Source: Miscanthus floridulus (Eukaryota; Streptophyta; Magnoliopsida; Poales; Poaceae). Taken from it: DNA of 64,000 bases. This document shows positions 12,708 through 23,240 of the stretch, in pieces. The position numbers and the translations under genes were made by a program. Position 1 is the first letter of the stretch, and each line of letters opens with the position of its first letter. The stretch covers positions 71,345,155 through 71,409,154 of the forward strand of contig NC_089581.1 of assembly GCF_019320115.1 (NCBI RefSeq), read 5' to 3'. The notes beneath the pieces were generated by a model. It saw only the letters and a list, made by a program, of their open reading frames with translations, ran no database searches and was not told the DNA's origin.

Positions 12708-12975
12708 CACGATCATGCCGGTGTGCTTGGTGAAGACGGAGACGGACTGGAACGTCCTGGCCACGGCGAGGTCGATGGTGGCGGAGCTCTGGCCGGTCTC
12801 GGGGAAGAACGCGTTGCGCCGGGCGATTCCGGCCAACACAAGCGACGTGAGCAAGCCAAAGAGGAGCGCAAGGCCGAGGCGATCGTGTTGGCATAGCTGG
12901 GCACGACGGACGTGGTTCGACGGTGGCTATGGCGAGCGGCGGAGCTGACTGGCGGCGGAGCAGAGCAGAGGGGAA
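12708..12975 (-). other. candidate exon 1 of LTR D, with a host-like coding scrap
   Basis: Downstream of the TATA box one minus-strand frame encodes a hydrophobic stretch (LGLALLFGLLTSLVLAGIA), then a polar part ending at HTGMIV. Over its last 23 codons every third base is G or C, which is typical of grass genes and unlike the surrounding DNA. The frame runs directly into GTGAGCTCCTGAG, a consensus 5' splice site at 12707; H has the same GTGAGCTCCTGAG after its GC-rich block. I read this as captured host exon sequence or an LTR leader exon. The protein family is not recognised, no in-frame ATG is seen, and its phase (0) does not match exon 2 (phase 1). Confidence 0.5.
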
Positions 12976-13001
12976 AACGGAGAGCGACGGCGGCGGTGCT
13001 C

Positions 13002-13011
13002 CTATTTATAG
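13002..13011 (-). promoter_or_regulatory. TATA box in LTR D
   Basis: The minus strand reads CTATAAATAG within GGCTATAAATAGGAGC, a near-ideal plant TATA box, followed by a pyrimidine- and GC-rich leader. It lies about 810 bp from the LTR start, so it would mark the U3/R border. Transcription would start near 12975. Confidence 0.7.
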
Positions 13012-13821
13012 CCGGGGAGAACGCGCCCGGCGTCAACAGCTCACGCACGAGCTCGCCACGGAGCTTGCTGCATGTCAACGCGCGAGGAAGCGGTGCAAAT
13101 CGATCAGCGGCGACAACTGCGTGACGCCGGCGGCAAGCAGAGAGGTGGCGCTCGGCTGATTTTGATTTTTGAAGTATTTACAGAATTGCCACTACGTTAA
13201 TTTTGTAAATTACTCTCAATTTTTCTAAAGAAGTTGAAAATCTCCAAAAATGAAAGGTGCTCAACTTTTCAAACTCTACAACTTTGCTTCAAGGAACATT
13301 TTCAAATTCTGCCTCCATTTTGAAATTTGAATTTGGGGTGCATTTGAGTATTTGAATCATTTCAAAATTACTCCAAATTTTATATGTAAACTTTAAAAAC
13401 TTTGAATACCAAAGTTGATCCTTATAAAATAATCTTCAACTTTGCTTTTTGCCTCAACCCCAAATTTCAAATGGATTTTGAATTAGTCAAAAGGGGCAAA
13501 AAGGACTTTTACGATTTGAATTTGAATTAAAATTTGATTTGTTTACCTTTTTACTTTAACTTTGATTTTTGACCAGTAACATGGCCCATTAGGGTTATTT
13601 GAGTCAAATGACACATGGCCTCACATGATCACATGAAATTTGACCCTGGTGGTCATGATCTTTATTTAGGGGTTTGAATCACATCACACATAAAATAACA
13701 ACTTATGAAATAAATCTTATTTTGTGTATGCATTCAAAATTTTCTACTTTATGAATGCTTTGCAATGCATATGATGACATGTCACGTTTTAGTGCTAGGT
13801 CAAAACACCAGAGGTGTTACA

Positions 13822-13926
13822 GTATAGATGTAGAGCTTGGCGTCAAATGCCTCATGGCATACAGTGACTCTGCACTCGTAATCAACCAACTCAACAAAGA
13901 CTGGAGCTGCACTAGTGATAAGATGG
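13822..13926 (+). pseudogene. RNase H fragment of element A
   Basis: The frame continues from before LTR D: ELGVKCLMAYSDSALVINQ then NKDWSCTSDKMD, the RNase H core of TAT elements, with the AYSDSALV motif. It ends abruptly at GATGC, shared with the copia LTR that follows. RNase H degrades the RNA strand of the hybrid during reverse transcription. The rest of the domain and all of integrase are absent. Confidence 0.85.
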
Positions 13927-15355
13927 ATGCTCTAACTCATTGCATATGCATTTAGGATCTAGTGGAATGCTAACACCCTTGAAAATGTTTGTGAAAATAT
14001 GCTAACACATGTGCACAAGGTGTTACACTTGGTAGTTGGCACATTTGAGCAAGGGTGAAGAAGTTAGAGCTAAAAAGGAGTTAGTCTTGCTGGTCACTAA
14101 GTGACCGGACGCTGGTCTCAGAAGAACCGGCGTGTCTGGTCAAGTGTGGCAGCGTAGATGCTAGTGTCAGTCAATCGACCAAACACTGGGTCATGGACTG
14201 ACCGGACGCTGGCGAGGTGAGTCCGGTCCTATTGTTGGACAGCACTCAGAGGCTATTGTCTCTGACCGGACAATGGCAGGGTCCAGTCGTGCTTGACTAG
14301 ACGCGTTCGGTGGGCAAAAGGTGTTTCTAGAACCTTACTAGAAACAACCGGACGTTGGTGGCTCAGTGTCCGGTCAGTTATAGCGTAGCGTCTGGTCACC
14401 TCAAGTTACTGTTAAAGTCGGGACACGTGGCTGTCGTTGGGCGACCGAATGCTGAGGTCCAGCGTCCGGTCAACATGACCGGAGCGTCTGGTCAGCCCGT
14501 GTTGTGCCCAGTGAAGGGGTACAACGACTCTATTTCATGGGGGCTTCTATTTAAGCCCCATGGCCGGTTGAAGCTCATACCTTGGGCAATTTTCATTGAC
14601 ATAGCAACCTTGTGAGCTTAGCCAAAGCCCTCCCACTCATCTCCATCATTGATTCATCATCTTTGTGAGATTGGGAGTGAATCCAAGTGCATTGCTTGAG
14701 TGATTGCATCTAGAGGCACTTGGTGTTTGTGTTTCGCTGTGGGGTTCGCTTGTTACTCTTGGTGGTTGCCGCCACCTAGATGGCTTGGAGCAGCAAAGAT
14801 CATCAAGCGGAGGTTGGTGATTGTCTCCGGCTCCGATCGTGGTGATTGTGAGGGGTTCTTGACCTTTCCCCGGCGGAGAGCCAAAAGGTACTCTAGTGGA
14901 TAGCTCATGGCTTGTGTGATCCTCATCTTGTGTTGGTTGTGCGGCACCCTATTGAGGGTTTGGTGTGTGAAGCCAATTAGCGCGTGAACCTCCAAGTGAG
15001 TGAATCGCCACAACGAGGACTAGCTTGTCGGCAAGCAAGTGAACCTTCTTGATCACTCTCATTACATTACCACAAACTAGTTGTCAAGCTCTTTAGTGTA
15101 CCTAGTTGTGAGAGCTTGCTTGGTTGGTTGGTGTGGCTCTTTAGTTAGCCTTTGAGAGAACACTAACATAGAGTAGTGTCATAGCCTTTGTGTAAACAGA
15201 CACTATCTAAACTAGAATTGTGGTAGGTGGCTTGCTTTTTGAGTAGGCTAGCGCAATACTTGCTTCGCCTCATAATTGTCTAACTACTTTGTTAAGTGTT
15301 GTTGTAGAAATTTTATTAGGCTATTCACCCCCCCTCTAGCCATTAGGACCTTTCA
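13926..15355 (+). repeat. 5' LTR of element C, lacking its first ~325 bp
   Basis: It aligns with the 3' LTR from GATGCTCTAACTCATTGCA onward and ends ...TTAGGACCTTTCA. The left part is missing and the join to element A falls in shared GATGC. Relative to the 3' LTR it also lacks about 105 bp near 15036, between two AACCT repeats. A run of GACCGGACGC-like motifs in both orientations lies at about 14100-14490. Confidence 0.85.
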
Positions 15356-15357
15356 AT

Positions 15358-15369
15358 TGGTATTAGAGC
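15358..15369 (+). other. primer-binding site of element C
   Basis: TTGGTATTAGAG follows the LTR by two bases; the usual copia site is TGGTATCAGAGC, pairing with the 3' end of initiator tRNA-Met. Here one C is now T. Confidence 0.8.
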
Positions 15370-17175
15370 TGAGGTCACTGTGATTTGAAGCTTAACAACC
15401 TTCGGTGTAAAAATAACTCAAATCAACAACACCAAGAAGCCACCCCAATTTGATAGCACAAATTATCCTTATTGGAAGTCAAAGATGACCACACACATCA
15501 AGTCAATCAATAGAAAGGTGTGGAAGGTGGTAGAAACCAAAATTGAGATTGGTGATCTAGAGAATCCCACCACGGCCGAAGAAGTGCTTCTCCAAAACAA
15601 TGACATTGCTCTAAGTGCTATTCATGATGCAATTGATGAAAGAACATTTGAGCAAATCAAGAATATTGAGATGGCACATGAAGCATGGAAGAAGTTGGAA
15701 GAATCATTTGAGGGCACTCAAGCCATAAAGGGTGCTAAGGCATATATCCTCAAAGAGAAGTGTGCAAGCTTCAAGATGAAGGAGGATAAGAGTGTGCCGA
15801 AGATGTTCCATAGGCTTCAAGTGCTTGTCAATGATCTCAAAGCACTTGGAGAAGAGGTGAAGGACAAGGACTTCTTCCATAAGTTCTTGAGATGCTTACC
15901 TTCAAGATTTGGCACATTGGTCACCATTCTAGTAAGAAGTGGTTTGGACACCATAACACCAAACCAAGTATTGGGAGATATAATGACCGATGATATTTAT
16001 AGAGATGATGATGAGAAGGAAGAAAAGAAGGAGAAGAAAGATGACAAGAAGGATGACAAGAAGAAGAGCATGGCATTCAAAGCCACATCATCCAAGGGCA
16101 AAGCTAAGCAAGAAACATCAAGTGAAGAAGATGAATCTTGGGATGATGATGATGATGATGATGAGAAGATGGCTCTTTTTGTCAAGAGATTTGACAAGTT
16201 CATGGTGAAGAAGGAAGTCTTCATCCAAGAACAAAGAAGAGTCAAGAAGATGCTTCAAGTGTGGAAGCAAAAATCATCTTGTTGCTCAATGCCCATACAA
16301 TAGCGATAATGATGATGACAACAAGAAGAACAAGAAGAAGGACAAGAAGGAAAAGAAAGAGGAGAAGGACATGATGGCATTCAAGAAGAAGAAGGGTGGA
16401 TCATATGTAGTCACTTGGGATAGTGATGCTTCCTCAAGTGATGATGATGATGATAGTGATAATAACAAGACCACCAAGAAGAAGGTTCTTGCAAGCATTG
16501 CTATCAATGAGAAGCCTTCTCTCTTCGAATCTTCATCATGCTTCATGGCTAAGGCCACTAAGGTACAATCTTGTGATGATGAAAGTGATGAAGAACATGA
16601 TGATGAAAATGAACATGAAAGTGATAGTGATAGTGATATTGATGAACCTACTAAAGATGAATTATTTGACATGCTAGAAGATGCTAAAGAACACTTTGAC
16701 ATCAAGAGAAGGGAATGCAAAAGCTTGCGTAAGGAACTAAAGGACCTTAAGCAAGCCTTTAATGAGCTCAATGCATCTCATGAGAGGCTAGAGGAAGCCC
16801 ATGAGAAGCTTGGCAAAGCTCACAAAAAGCTTGAAAAGGCTCATTCATCTTTGCTTGATGAGCAAAATAAAGAGAAGCATGTTGAAACTTGCAATGTAGG
16901 TTTAACTTGTGATATAATTGATGAATCACTATCTATGCCTATCATTGTTGCTCCTACTAACCCTTCTTGTAGCACCTCCACTTCTACCTCATCTAGTAGT
17001 GATGGTCTCACTTGTGACACCTCACTAGTGGTTGAGAATGAGAATCTCAAGAAGGAGGTCAATAAGTGTAACGTCCCGCCTCTCCGAGGCCGGGCCCGCT
17101 TACATCTGGTAGCTTCCCTAGGACATAGACTGTCCTCATAGACCAACACAAGTCTTTTCTGCGCACTTTGTCCTC

Positions 17176-17303
17176 ACTCGTGCGCCCCCGGGAAGAACTT
17201 TCTGGTCAGTCACCCATCGCTCCAGGCCAAGCACGCTTAACCTTGGAGTTCTTAAGAGATGGGCTTCCTAAAAAGAAGTTGCAACTTATTGGTATGAGTA
17301 TCC
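17176..17303 (-). ncRNA. 5S rRNA-like domain in the 3' LTR of Cassandra
   Basis: Minus-strand matches to plant 5S rRNA are visible: GGATACTCATACCA near the start, AGAACTCCAAGGTTAAGCG in the middle, CGTGCTTGG, GATGGGTGAC, and a GGGAAG/CACGAG-like end. These cover box A, the intermediate element and part of box C of the pol III promoter. It is a diverged 5S copy inside an LTR, not a ribosomal gene. Confidence 0.85.
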
Positions 17304-17652
17304 TATTAATCCTGTTAAGCCCTGGGTTGGGATGTTATATCCTCACCCCCTTAAGAGATCGATGTCCTCATCGATCAATCCCAAGCCAGGAGCATCCTCT
17401 CTTGGCCACGTCCATGTGTCCAGAGCCAGCGCATGTGCCATGCTGTGTGACCACGTCGGATCCACACCAGCCATGCGCACCATGCCTGCGCAACTGCGAC
17501 ACACGCGCTCGTGAAACCATGAGAGTCGGCTCTGATACCATTCTGTAACGTCCCGCCTCTCCGAGGCCGGGCCCGCTTACATCTGGCGGCTTCCCTAGGA
17601 CATAGACTGCCCTCACAGACCAACACAGGTCTTTTCTGCGCACTTTGTCCTC

Positions 17653-17780
17653 ACTCGTGCACCCCCGGGAAGAACTTCCTGGTCAGTCACCCATCGCTCC
17701 AGGCCAAGCACGCTTAACCTTGGAGTTCTTAAGAGATGGGCTTCCTAAAAAGAAGTTGCAACTTATTGGTATGAGTATCC
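17653..17780 (-). ncRNA. 5S rRNA-like domain in the 5' LTR of Cassandra
   Basis: This is the second copy of the 5S-like domain, at the same LTR offset as the one at 17176-17303 and differing from it by only a few bases. In the transcription direction (minus) this is the promoter-proximal copy. Confidence 0.85.
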
Positions 17781-17844
17781 TATTAATCCTGTTAAGCCCT
17801 GGGCCGGGATGTTACAATAAGCTCACTCACACCTTAGCTAAAGC

Positions 17845-18400
17845 ATTGCAATCAATGAGAAGCCTTCTCTCTTCAAATCTCCATCTTGCTTCATGGCTAA
17901 GGCCACTAAGGTACAATCTTGTAATGATGAAAATGAACATGAAAATGAAAATGATAGTGATAGTGATGATGATGAGCCTACCAAAGATGAATTATTTGAC
18001 ATGCTAGAAGATGCTAAAGAACATTTTGACATTAAGAGAAGGGAATGCAAGAGCTTGAATAAGGAGGTAAAAGCCCTTAAGCAAGCCCTTAATGAGCTCA
18101 AAGCAACTCATGAGAGGCTAGAGGAAGCCCATAAGAAGCTTGGCAAAGCTCACAAGAAGCTTGAAAAAGTTCATTCTTCTTTGCCTAATGAACAACATAA
18201 GAAGAAGCATGTTGAAACTTGCAATGTAGGTTTAACTTGTGATTTAATTGATACATCACTATCTATTCCTATCATTATTCCTCCCACTAACCCTTCTTGT
18301 AGCACTTCCACTTCTACCTCATCTAGTAGTGATGGTCTCACTTGTGATGCCTCACTAGTGGTTGAGAATGAGAACCTCAAGAAGAAGGTCAATAAGCTCA
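17845..18400 (+). repeat. second copy of a duplicated gag segment in element C
   Basis: This repeats about 16495-17066. Shared landmarks are NEKPSLF, SCFMAKATKVQSC, DEPTKDELFDMLEDAKEHFDIK and CNVGLTCD, ending VENENLKK-VNKLTHTLAKA. The left copy's end lies after the Cassandra insertion (17817-17845), where LTHTLAKA joins directly to the start of copy two. The copies differ by several substitutions and short indels in the acidic run, so the duplication is not very recent. Confidence 0.85.
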
Positions 18401-18818
18401 CTCACACCTTGGCTAAGGCCTATGGTGGTGAGGACCGCTTGCTTATGTGCTTGGGTAGCCAAATAGCCTCTCTCTACAAAGAGGGATTGGGCTATACCCC
18501 CAAGAAAGGCAAAGCGGCCTTTGCTCCTCACAAGACTAGTTTTGTGAAGAACAATAGTCGATTTTGCACTAGTTGCAAGCAAGTGGGTCATAAGGAGCAT
18601 GAATGCAAAAACAAAAGCAAAAATGCTAATGTATCCTTCATAAAGCTTGATTCATGCTATATGCTTACTAAGGGTACAAATGGTGTGAAGGCTAAGTTCA
18701 TTGGTAAACCATGGATGAGCTCAAAGAAGAAAGTCATTTGGGTACCAAAGAGCTTAGTGACTAACCTTCAAGGACCCAAGCAAGTTTGGGTACCTAAAAG
18801 GAATTGATCTTCTTTTGT

Positions 18819-21800
18819 AGGTCAATTACAAAGCCAAAGGAAGGCATTGGGTTCTTGATAGTGGGTGCACTCGACACATGACCGGTGATGCAAGAATGTT
18901 CAACTCAATCAACACCAATGGCAATGATGGTTATGATAGTATCACATTTGGTGACAATAGCAAAGGCAAGGTCAAAGGGCTTGGTAAGATTGCAATATCC
19001 AATGACATGAGCATATCAAATGTGTTGCTAGTAGAGAGCTTGAACTTCAATTTGCTATCCGTGGCTCAATTGTGTGATCTTGGATTCAAATGCATATTTG
19101 GAGTAGATGATGTAGAGATCATAAGTGTAGATAGCTCTAACTTGATCTTCAAAGGCTTTAGATATGAGAATCTATACTTGGTTGATTTCAATGCTAGTGA
19201 AGCTAGATTATCTACATGCTTGTTCACTAAGTCTAGCATGGGTTGGTTATGGCATAGAAGGCTTGGTCATGTTGGAATGAAACAATTGAATAGATTGGTT
19301 AAGCATGACTTGGTTAGAGGCTTGAAAGATGTTGTGTTTGAGAAGGATAAACTTTGTAGCTGTTGTCAAGCCAGCAAACAAGTTGGAAACACCCATCCTA
19401 AGAAAAGCATGATGAGCACTAGTAAAGCATTTGAGTTATTGCACATGGATTTGTTTGGGCCAACATAATACACTAGTATCGGTGGAAATAAATATGGCTT
19501 TATGATAGTGGATGACTACACTAGATACACATGGGTATTCTTTCTAGTGGACAAAAGTGATGTATTTGCAACATTCAAATCATTTGTCAAAGGCATTCAC
19601 AATGAGTTTGAAACAACCATCAAGAGAGTTAGAAGTGACAATGGTAGTGAGTTCAAGAACACTAGAATTGATGAGTTATGTGATGAATTTGGAATTAGAC
19701 ATCAATTCTCGGCCAAGTACACTCCACAATCAAATGGCCTTGTTGAGAGGAAGAATAGAATACTCATTGATATGGCAAGGTCTATGCTTAGTGAGTACAA
19801 TGTGACTCAACTTTTTGGGCTGAAGCTATCAACACAGCTTGCTATTGTAGCAACCGCCTCTATTGTCACCGATTGAAAGAGAAGACACCATATGAGCTCT
19901 TAAATGGTAGAAAGCCCAACATTGCATATTTTTGGGTCTTTGGTTGCAAATGCTATATCTTGAAGAAAGGGACTAGATTGGGCAAGTTTGAAAAGAAATG
20001 TGATGAAGGATTCCTACTTGGTTATTCCACTACAAGCAAAGCATATAGAGTTTGGAATTTGGATAGTGGTACTCTTGAGGAAGTTATGATATTGAATTTG
20101 ATGAAACCAAGGGTTCACAAGTAGAGAATGAGAGCTTCAAAGATGTTAGAGGCATTCAACTTTCAAATGCCATAAAGAACATGGATATTGGTGAATTAAG
20201 GCCTAGGCAAGTGAATGATGATGAAGATGATCAAGTGCAAGTGTTCTCTAACTCAAATGTGCAAGATGATACAAATCAAGTTAGTACAAGTGGATCTCAT
20301 GACAATGAACAAGATCAAGTGGATAGTACATCATCTCAATCCAATGATCAAGCAAGCACAAGCAATCAAGTTCAAATCCTCCAACCAACCAATGTTGCAA
20401 GGGATCATCCATTAGACACTATCATTGGGGATATTTCAAGAGGTGTACAAACAAGATCAAGAGTAGCATCATTTTGTGAACACTTCTCATTTGTATCATC
20501 TATTGAACCAAAGAAGATAGATGAAGCATTGAAGGATATTGATTGGGTGAATGCTATGTATGAAGAATTGAATAACTTCACAAGAAATCAAGTATGGGAG
20601 TTGATAGAAAGACCAAAGGGACACAATGTGATTGGAACCAAATGGGTCTTTAGAAACAAGCAAGATCAAGATGGGATAGTTGTAAGGAACAAAGCAAGAT
20701 TGGTAGCACAAGGCTATACACAAGTTGAAGGTCTTGACTTTGGAGAAACATATGCCCCGGTTGCTAGATTGGAAGCAATTAGAATCTTGCTAGCCTATGC
20801 TTGTGCCCACAACATAAAGCTCTATCAAATGGATGTCAAGAGTGCATTTCTCAATGGCTACATCAATGAAGAAGTATATGTTGAGCAACCTCCCGGTTTT
20901 GAAGATGATAAGAAGCCCAACCATGTGTATAAGTTAAAGAAAGCTTTATATGGTTTGAAGCAAGCACCTAGAGCATGGTATGAGAGATTGAGGGACTTCC
21001 TACTCTCTAAAGGGTTCACAATGGGCAAGGTTGACACCACTCTTTTCATCAAGAAGATTGGAAAAGATCTATTTGTGTTGCAAATATATGTTGATGACAT
21101 CATATTTGGATCAACTAATCAAGATTTTTGTGATGAGTTTGGAAAAATGATGGCTAATGAGTTTGAGATGTCCATGATTGGAGAGTTGAGTTACTTCCTT
21201 GGTCTTCAAATCAAGCAATTGAAGAATGGTACATTTGTAAGTCAAGGCAAGTACATCAAGGACATGATCAAGAAGTTTGGCATGATTGATAGCAAAGTCA
21301 TTAGCACACCAATGGGAACCAATGGCAACTTGGATAGTGATGCAAGTGAAAACATGGTGGATCAAAAGTTGTATCAGTCTATGATTGGAAGCCTACTCTA
21401 TATGACCGCATCAAGGCTAGATGTCTTGTTTAGTGTATGCATGTGTGCAAGATTTCAAGCCTCACCAAGAGAAAGTCATTTAAATGCTACAAAGAGAATA
21501 TTGAGGTAATTGAAGCATACACCAAATGTTGGTTTGTGGTATCCCAAAGGAGCAAGTTTGAGCTAGTTGGTTACTCCGACTCGGATTATGCGGGATGCAA
21601 GGTTGAAAGGAAGAGCACCTCGGGCACATGTCAATTATTAGGAAGATCACTTGTTTCATGGTCATCAAAGAAGTAAAATAGTGTTGCATTATCAACCGCC
21701 AAAGACGAATACATATCCGCCGGTAGTTATTGTGCACAAATATTTTGGATGAAGGCCACTTTGAGTGACTTTGGAATCAAGTTCAAGAAAGTGCCATTGC

Positions 21801-22039
21801 TATGTGACAATGAGAGTGCAATCAAACTAACCAACAATCCGATTCAACATGCAAGAACAAAGCATATTGATGTCCACCACCATTTCATAAAAGATCACCA
21901 ACAAAAAGGGGACATTTGCATTGAGAGTGTAGGCACCAAAGATCAACTTGCCGACATATTCACCAAGCCATTGGATGAGAAAAGGTTTTGCAAGCTAAGG
22001 AATGAGTTGAACATATTGGATTACTCAAATATGTGTTGA
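18819..22039 (+). pseudogene. pol of element C: protease, integrase, RT, RNase H (broken)
   Basis: Protease motif LDSGCTRHMTGD at about 18854 (Asp-Ser-Gly intact). GAG-pre-integrase WLWHRRLGHVGMKQLNRLV near 19250. The integrase core has HMDLFGP, RSDNGSEF and NGLVERKNR, the D-D-E residues. RT runs from about 20630, with [31 protein letters not shown] and YVDDIIFGS (21087-21113) intact. RNase H contains GYSDSDYAG and ends with ADIFTKPLDEKRF...LDYSNMC. Damage: TAA at 19466 where Gln is expected, frameshifts near 19815, 20085 and 21560, TAA at about 21507, TAA near 21675. Most domains are well preserved, so this copy is fairly young. Confidence 0.9.
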
Positions 22040-23226
22040 TGCACCCCCCACTAATATGACATGCCTCTCCTTCGAGCTATTCAAGGTAAAAGTTGATTGG
22101 CATGACATACATCCTTGCTAAGGACATGTTTAGTGCATCTAGTCACATTTTCAATCTCATTAGGACCTTTCAAGTGGTTCCAGTTTATTAGGCTCATTCA
22201 TGAAAATCAAATGAATTTGATGTTTATATGGTATCACTATTGCTTCTATGCTTGACTTGATCTAGTGATAGCATATGACATGTTTGTGGGCTTGTAAACC
22301 TAGTGTTTAATCTAGAAAATAAACTCTAAGTATTTAACTCAACATGGTACAAGATAACCCTTATTTGGAGGTGTGAAGAAGCTTGTCCTTAGATCAAATT
22401 GAGTTAAATATCTTTGGTAAATGATCTAGATTGGACCAAATTTAAAAAATGATCCTCACTCCATTGATTGACATTGCTAATCTCGACCCTACAAGTGGTA
22501 CTATCTATGTTTGAAGTCTTTGTGGTCATTGATGACAAAGGGGGAGAGAAACAAAGATATAAGTGAAACAAAGACATAAGTGACAAAGGGGGAGAAATAG
22601 TGCACAAAGACAAGTGAAAGGGGAGAGAGATAAAGATACAAGTGATAGGGGGAGAACTTGACATAAGGGGAGAAATATGACAAAGGAATTAAAATTTTGA
22701 GCACACAAGTAGGGGGAGCAAGCTCATAAACTTGTATGGTGCATTTGAATGTGCATTTCATATGTTTGCTTGCATGGCACAAGTTCTAAATTTAAAATAT
22801 CCATGCTTGTGTGATGTATGCTAGTTGTAAGATTGTATGATGAAATGAAATCACTAGATAACTTTCATTTCCAAGTAAACTTTTATAATTGGTATCTTTT
22901 CAAAGTATGTTTCCAAGTGGTATAGAACTAACCATGATGGTAAGGATGGTATAACGGTGCACTCCGATTGGTATCACGCTTCAAAGGTCCATCTTTTATA
23001 CCTTAGCATCATTTGGTAGACATTGTCTCCTACTTTTCCTATCTAAGCATATGTGCAAGCTACAATCCAAACTCTTGGCACATATGTAGGGGGAGCAATT
23101 GCTACCATTTAGGGTACATGAAACTTGTCCATATTATTTTACACATGGTAAATATGCTTGGACAAGCAACATGGATTCAATTGAATTTTATTTCATATCT
23201 TTGTATAAGGGTTGTCATCAATTACC
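22040..23226 (+). other. pol to 3' LTR spacer of element C, with repeated purine tracts
   Basis: No coding frame is seen. Between about 22535 and 23110 the sequence GGGGGAG or a close variant recurs many times (AAGGGGGAGAG, ATAGGGGGAGAA, GTAGGGGGAGCA), resembling the true polypurine tract at 23227. Long spacers with repeated purine tracts are known in SIRE-type elements. No extra ORF is present, unlike element E. Confidence 0.7.
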
Positions 23227-23240
23227 AAAAAGGGGGAGAT
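23227..23240 (+). other. polypurine tract of element C
   Basis: AAAAAGGGGGAGAT lies immediately before the TGAAAGCTCT start of the 3' LTR. It primes plus-strand DNA synthesis in LTR elements. Element E uses the same sequence. Confidence 0.85.

Larger units (their letters stand above)
10300..13821 (-). mobile_element. Solo LTR D, Tekay-type, 3.5 kb
   Basis: On the minus strand it begins TGTAACACCTCTGGTGTTTTG and ends ...GAGGTTCTGCCACA. A perfect 5 bp target duplication GTATA flanks it (10295-10299 and 13822-13826). No internal domain is present. The start and end closely match the LTR of chromovirus H. It holds a strong minus-strand TATA box, a GC-rich coding scrap and the conserved exon-like segments listed below. 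It sits in the RNase H of element A. Confidence 0.92.
1099..13926 (+). mobile_element. Element A: decayed TAT-like Ty3/gypsy retrotransposon, interrupted and 3'-truncated
   Basis: The parts run in the order 471 bp LTR, primer site, gag, protease, RT, start of RNase H. Two solo LTRs (4248-8052 and 10300-13821) interrupt it. When they are removed, the protein reading resumes exactly: W-A-D then I-L-Y at the first break, and A-L-H-G-H-R-I then E-L-G-V-K at the second. It stops at about 13926, where copia element C begins, so integrase and the 3' LTR are missing. The gag (VRWP-type core, SIRSWDDL motif) and the IASYDDKV...LSWSEHPITFSRA stretch before the protease are typical of the grass TAT group. 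Many in-frame stops make it inactive. Confidence 0.88.
17067..17816 (-). mobile_element. Cassandra TRIM retrotransposon
   Basis: A complete 750 bp element: two 273 bp LTRs (17067-17339, 17544-17816) around a 204 bp non-coding centre, flanked by a perfect 5 bp target duplication ATAAG (17062-17066, 17817-17821). On the minus strand the LTR starts TGTAACATCCC, the primer site ATGGTATCAGAGCC lies after the 5' LTR, and a G-rich purine tract (CTTAAGGGGGTGAGGA) precedes the 3' LTR. Each LTR carries a 5S-rRNA-like domain, the hallmark of Cassandra. It encodes no protein and depends on other elements for movement. Confidence 0.93.
15413..18806 (+). pseudogene. gag of element C, with internal duplication and insertion
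   Basis: The frame KKPPQFD-TNYPYWKSKM begins a typical copia gag (UBN2-like region, 15430-15980). The expected ATG at 15413 reads ATA, so the start is probably lost. A Lys/Asp/Glu-rich linker follows, then a frameshift near 16240, then a CCHC zinc knuckle CFKCGSKNHLVAQC (about 16251-16292). A coiled-coil-rich segment (about 16495-17066) is repeated at about 17845-18400, and the Cassandra insertion lies between. A second knuckle, C-x2-C-x4-H-x4-C (FCTSCKQVGHKEHEC, about 18561-18606), precedes the end at VPKRN (TGA 18805-18807). The two knuckles and duplicated coil make it longer than most copia gags. Confidence 0.8.

Noticed and set aside
12708..12975. Annotating the high-GC3 scrap as a functional host gene
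   Set aside because: No in-frame start codon, it lies inside a solo LTR with target duplications, and no downstream host exon is seen. It is kept only as a captured-exon candidate.
15997..17149. Minus-strand Ser/Leu-rich frames opposite copia gag
   Set aside because: They are the complement of Asp/Glu/Lys-rich gag codons, not genes.
17176..17303. Real ribosomal 5S gene
   Set aside because: The sequence is diverged from 5S, lies inside a 273 bp LTR that is repeated, and has target duplications: it is Cassandra.
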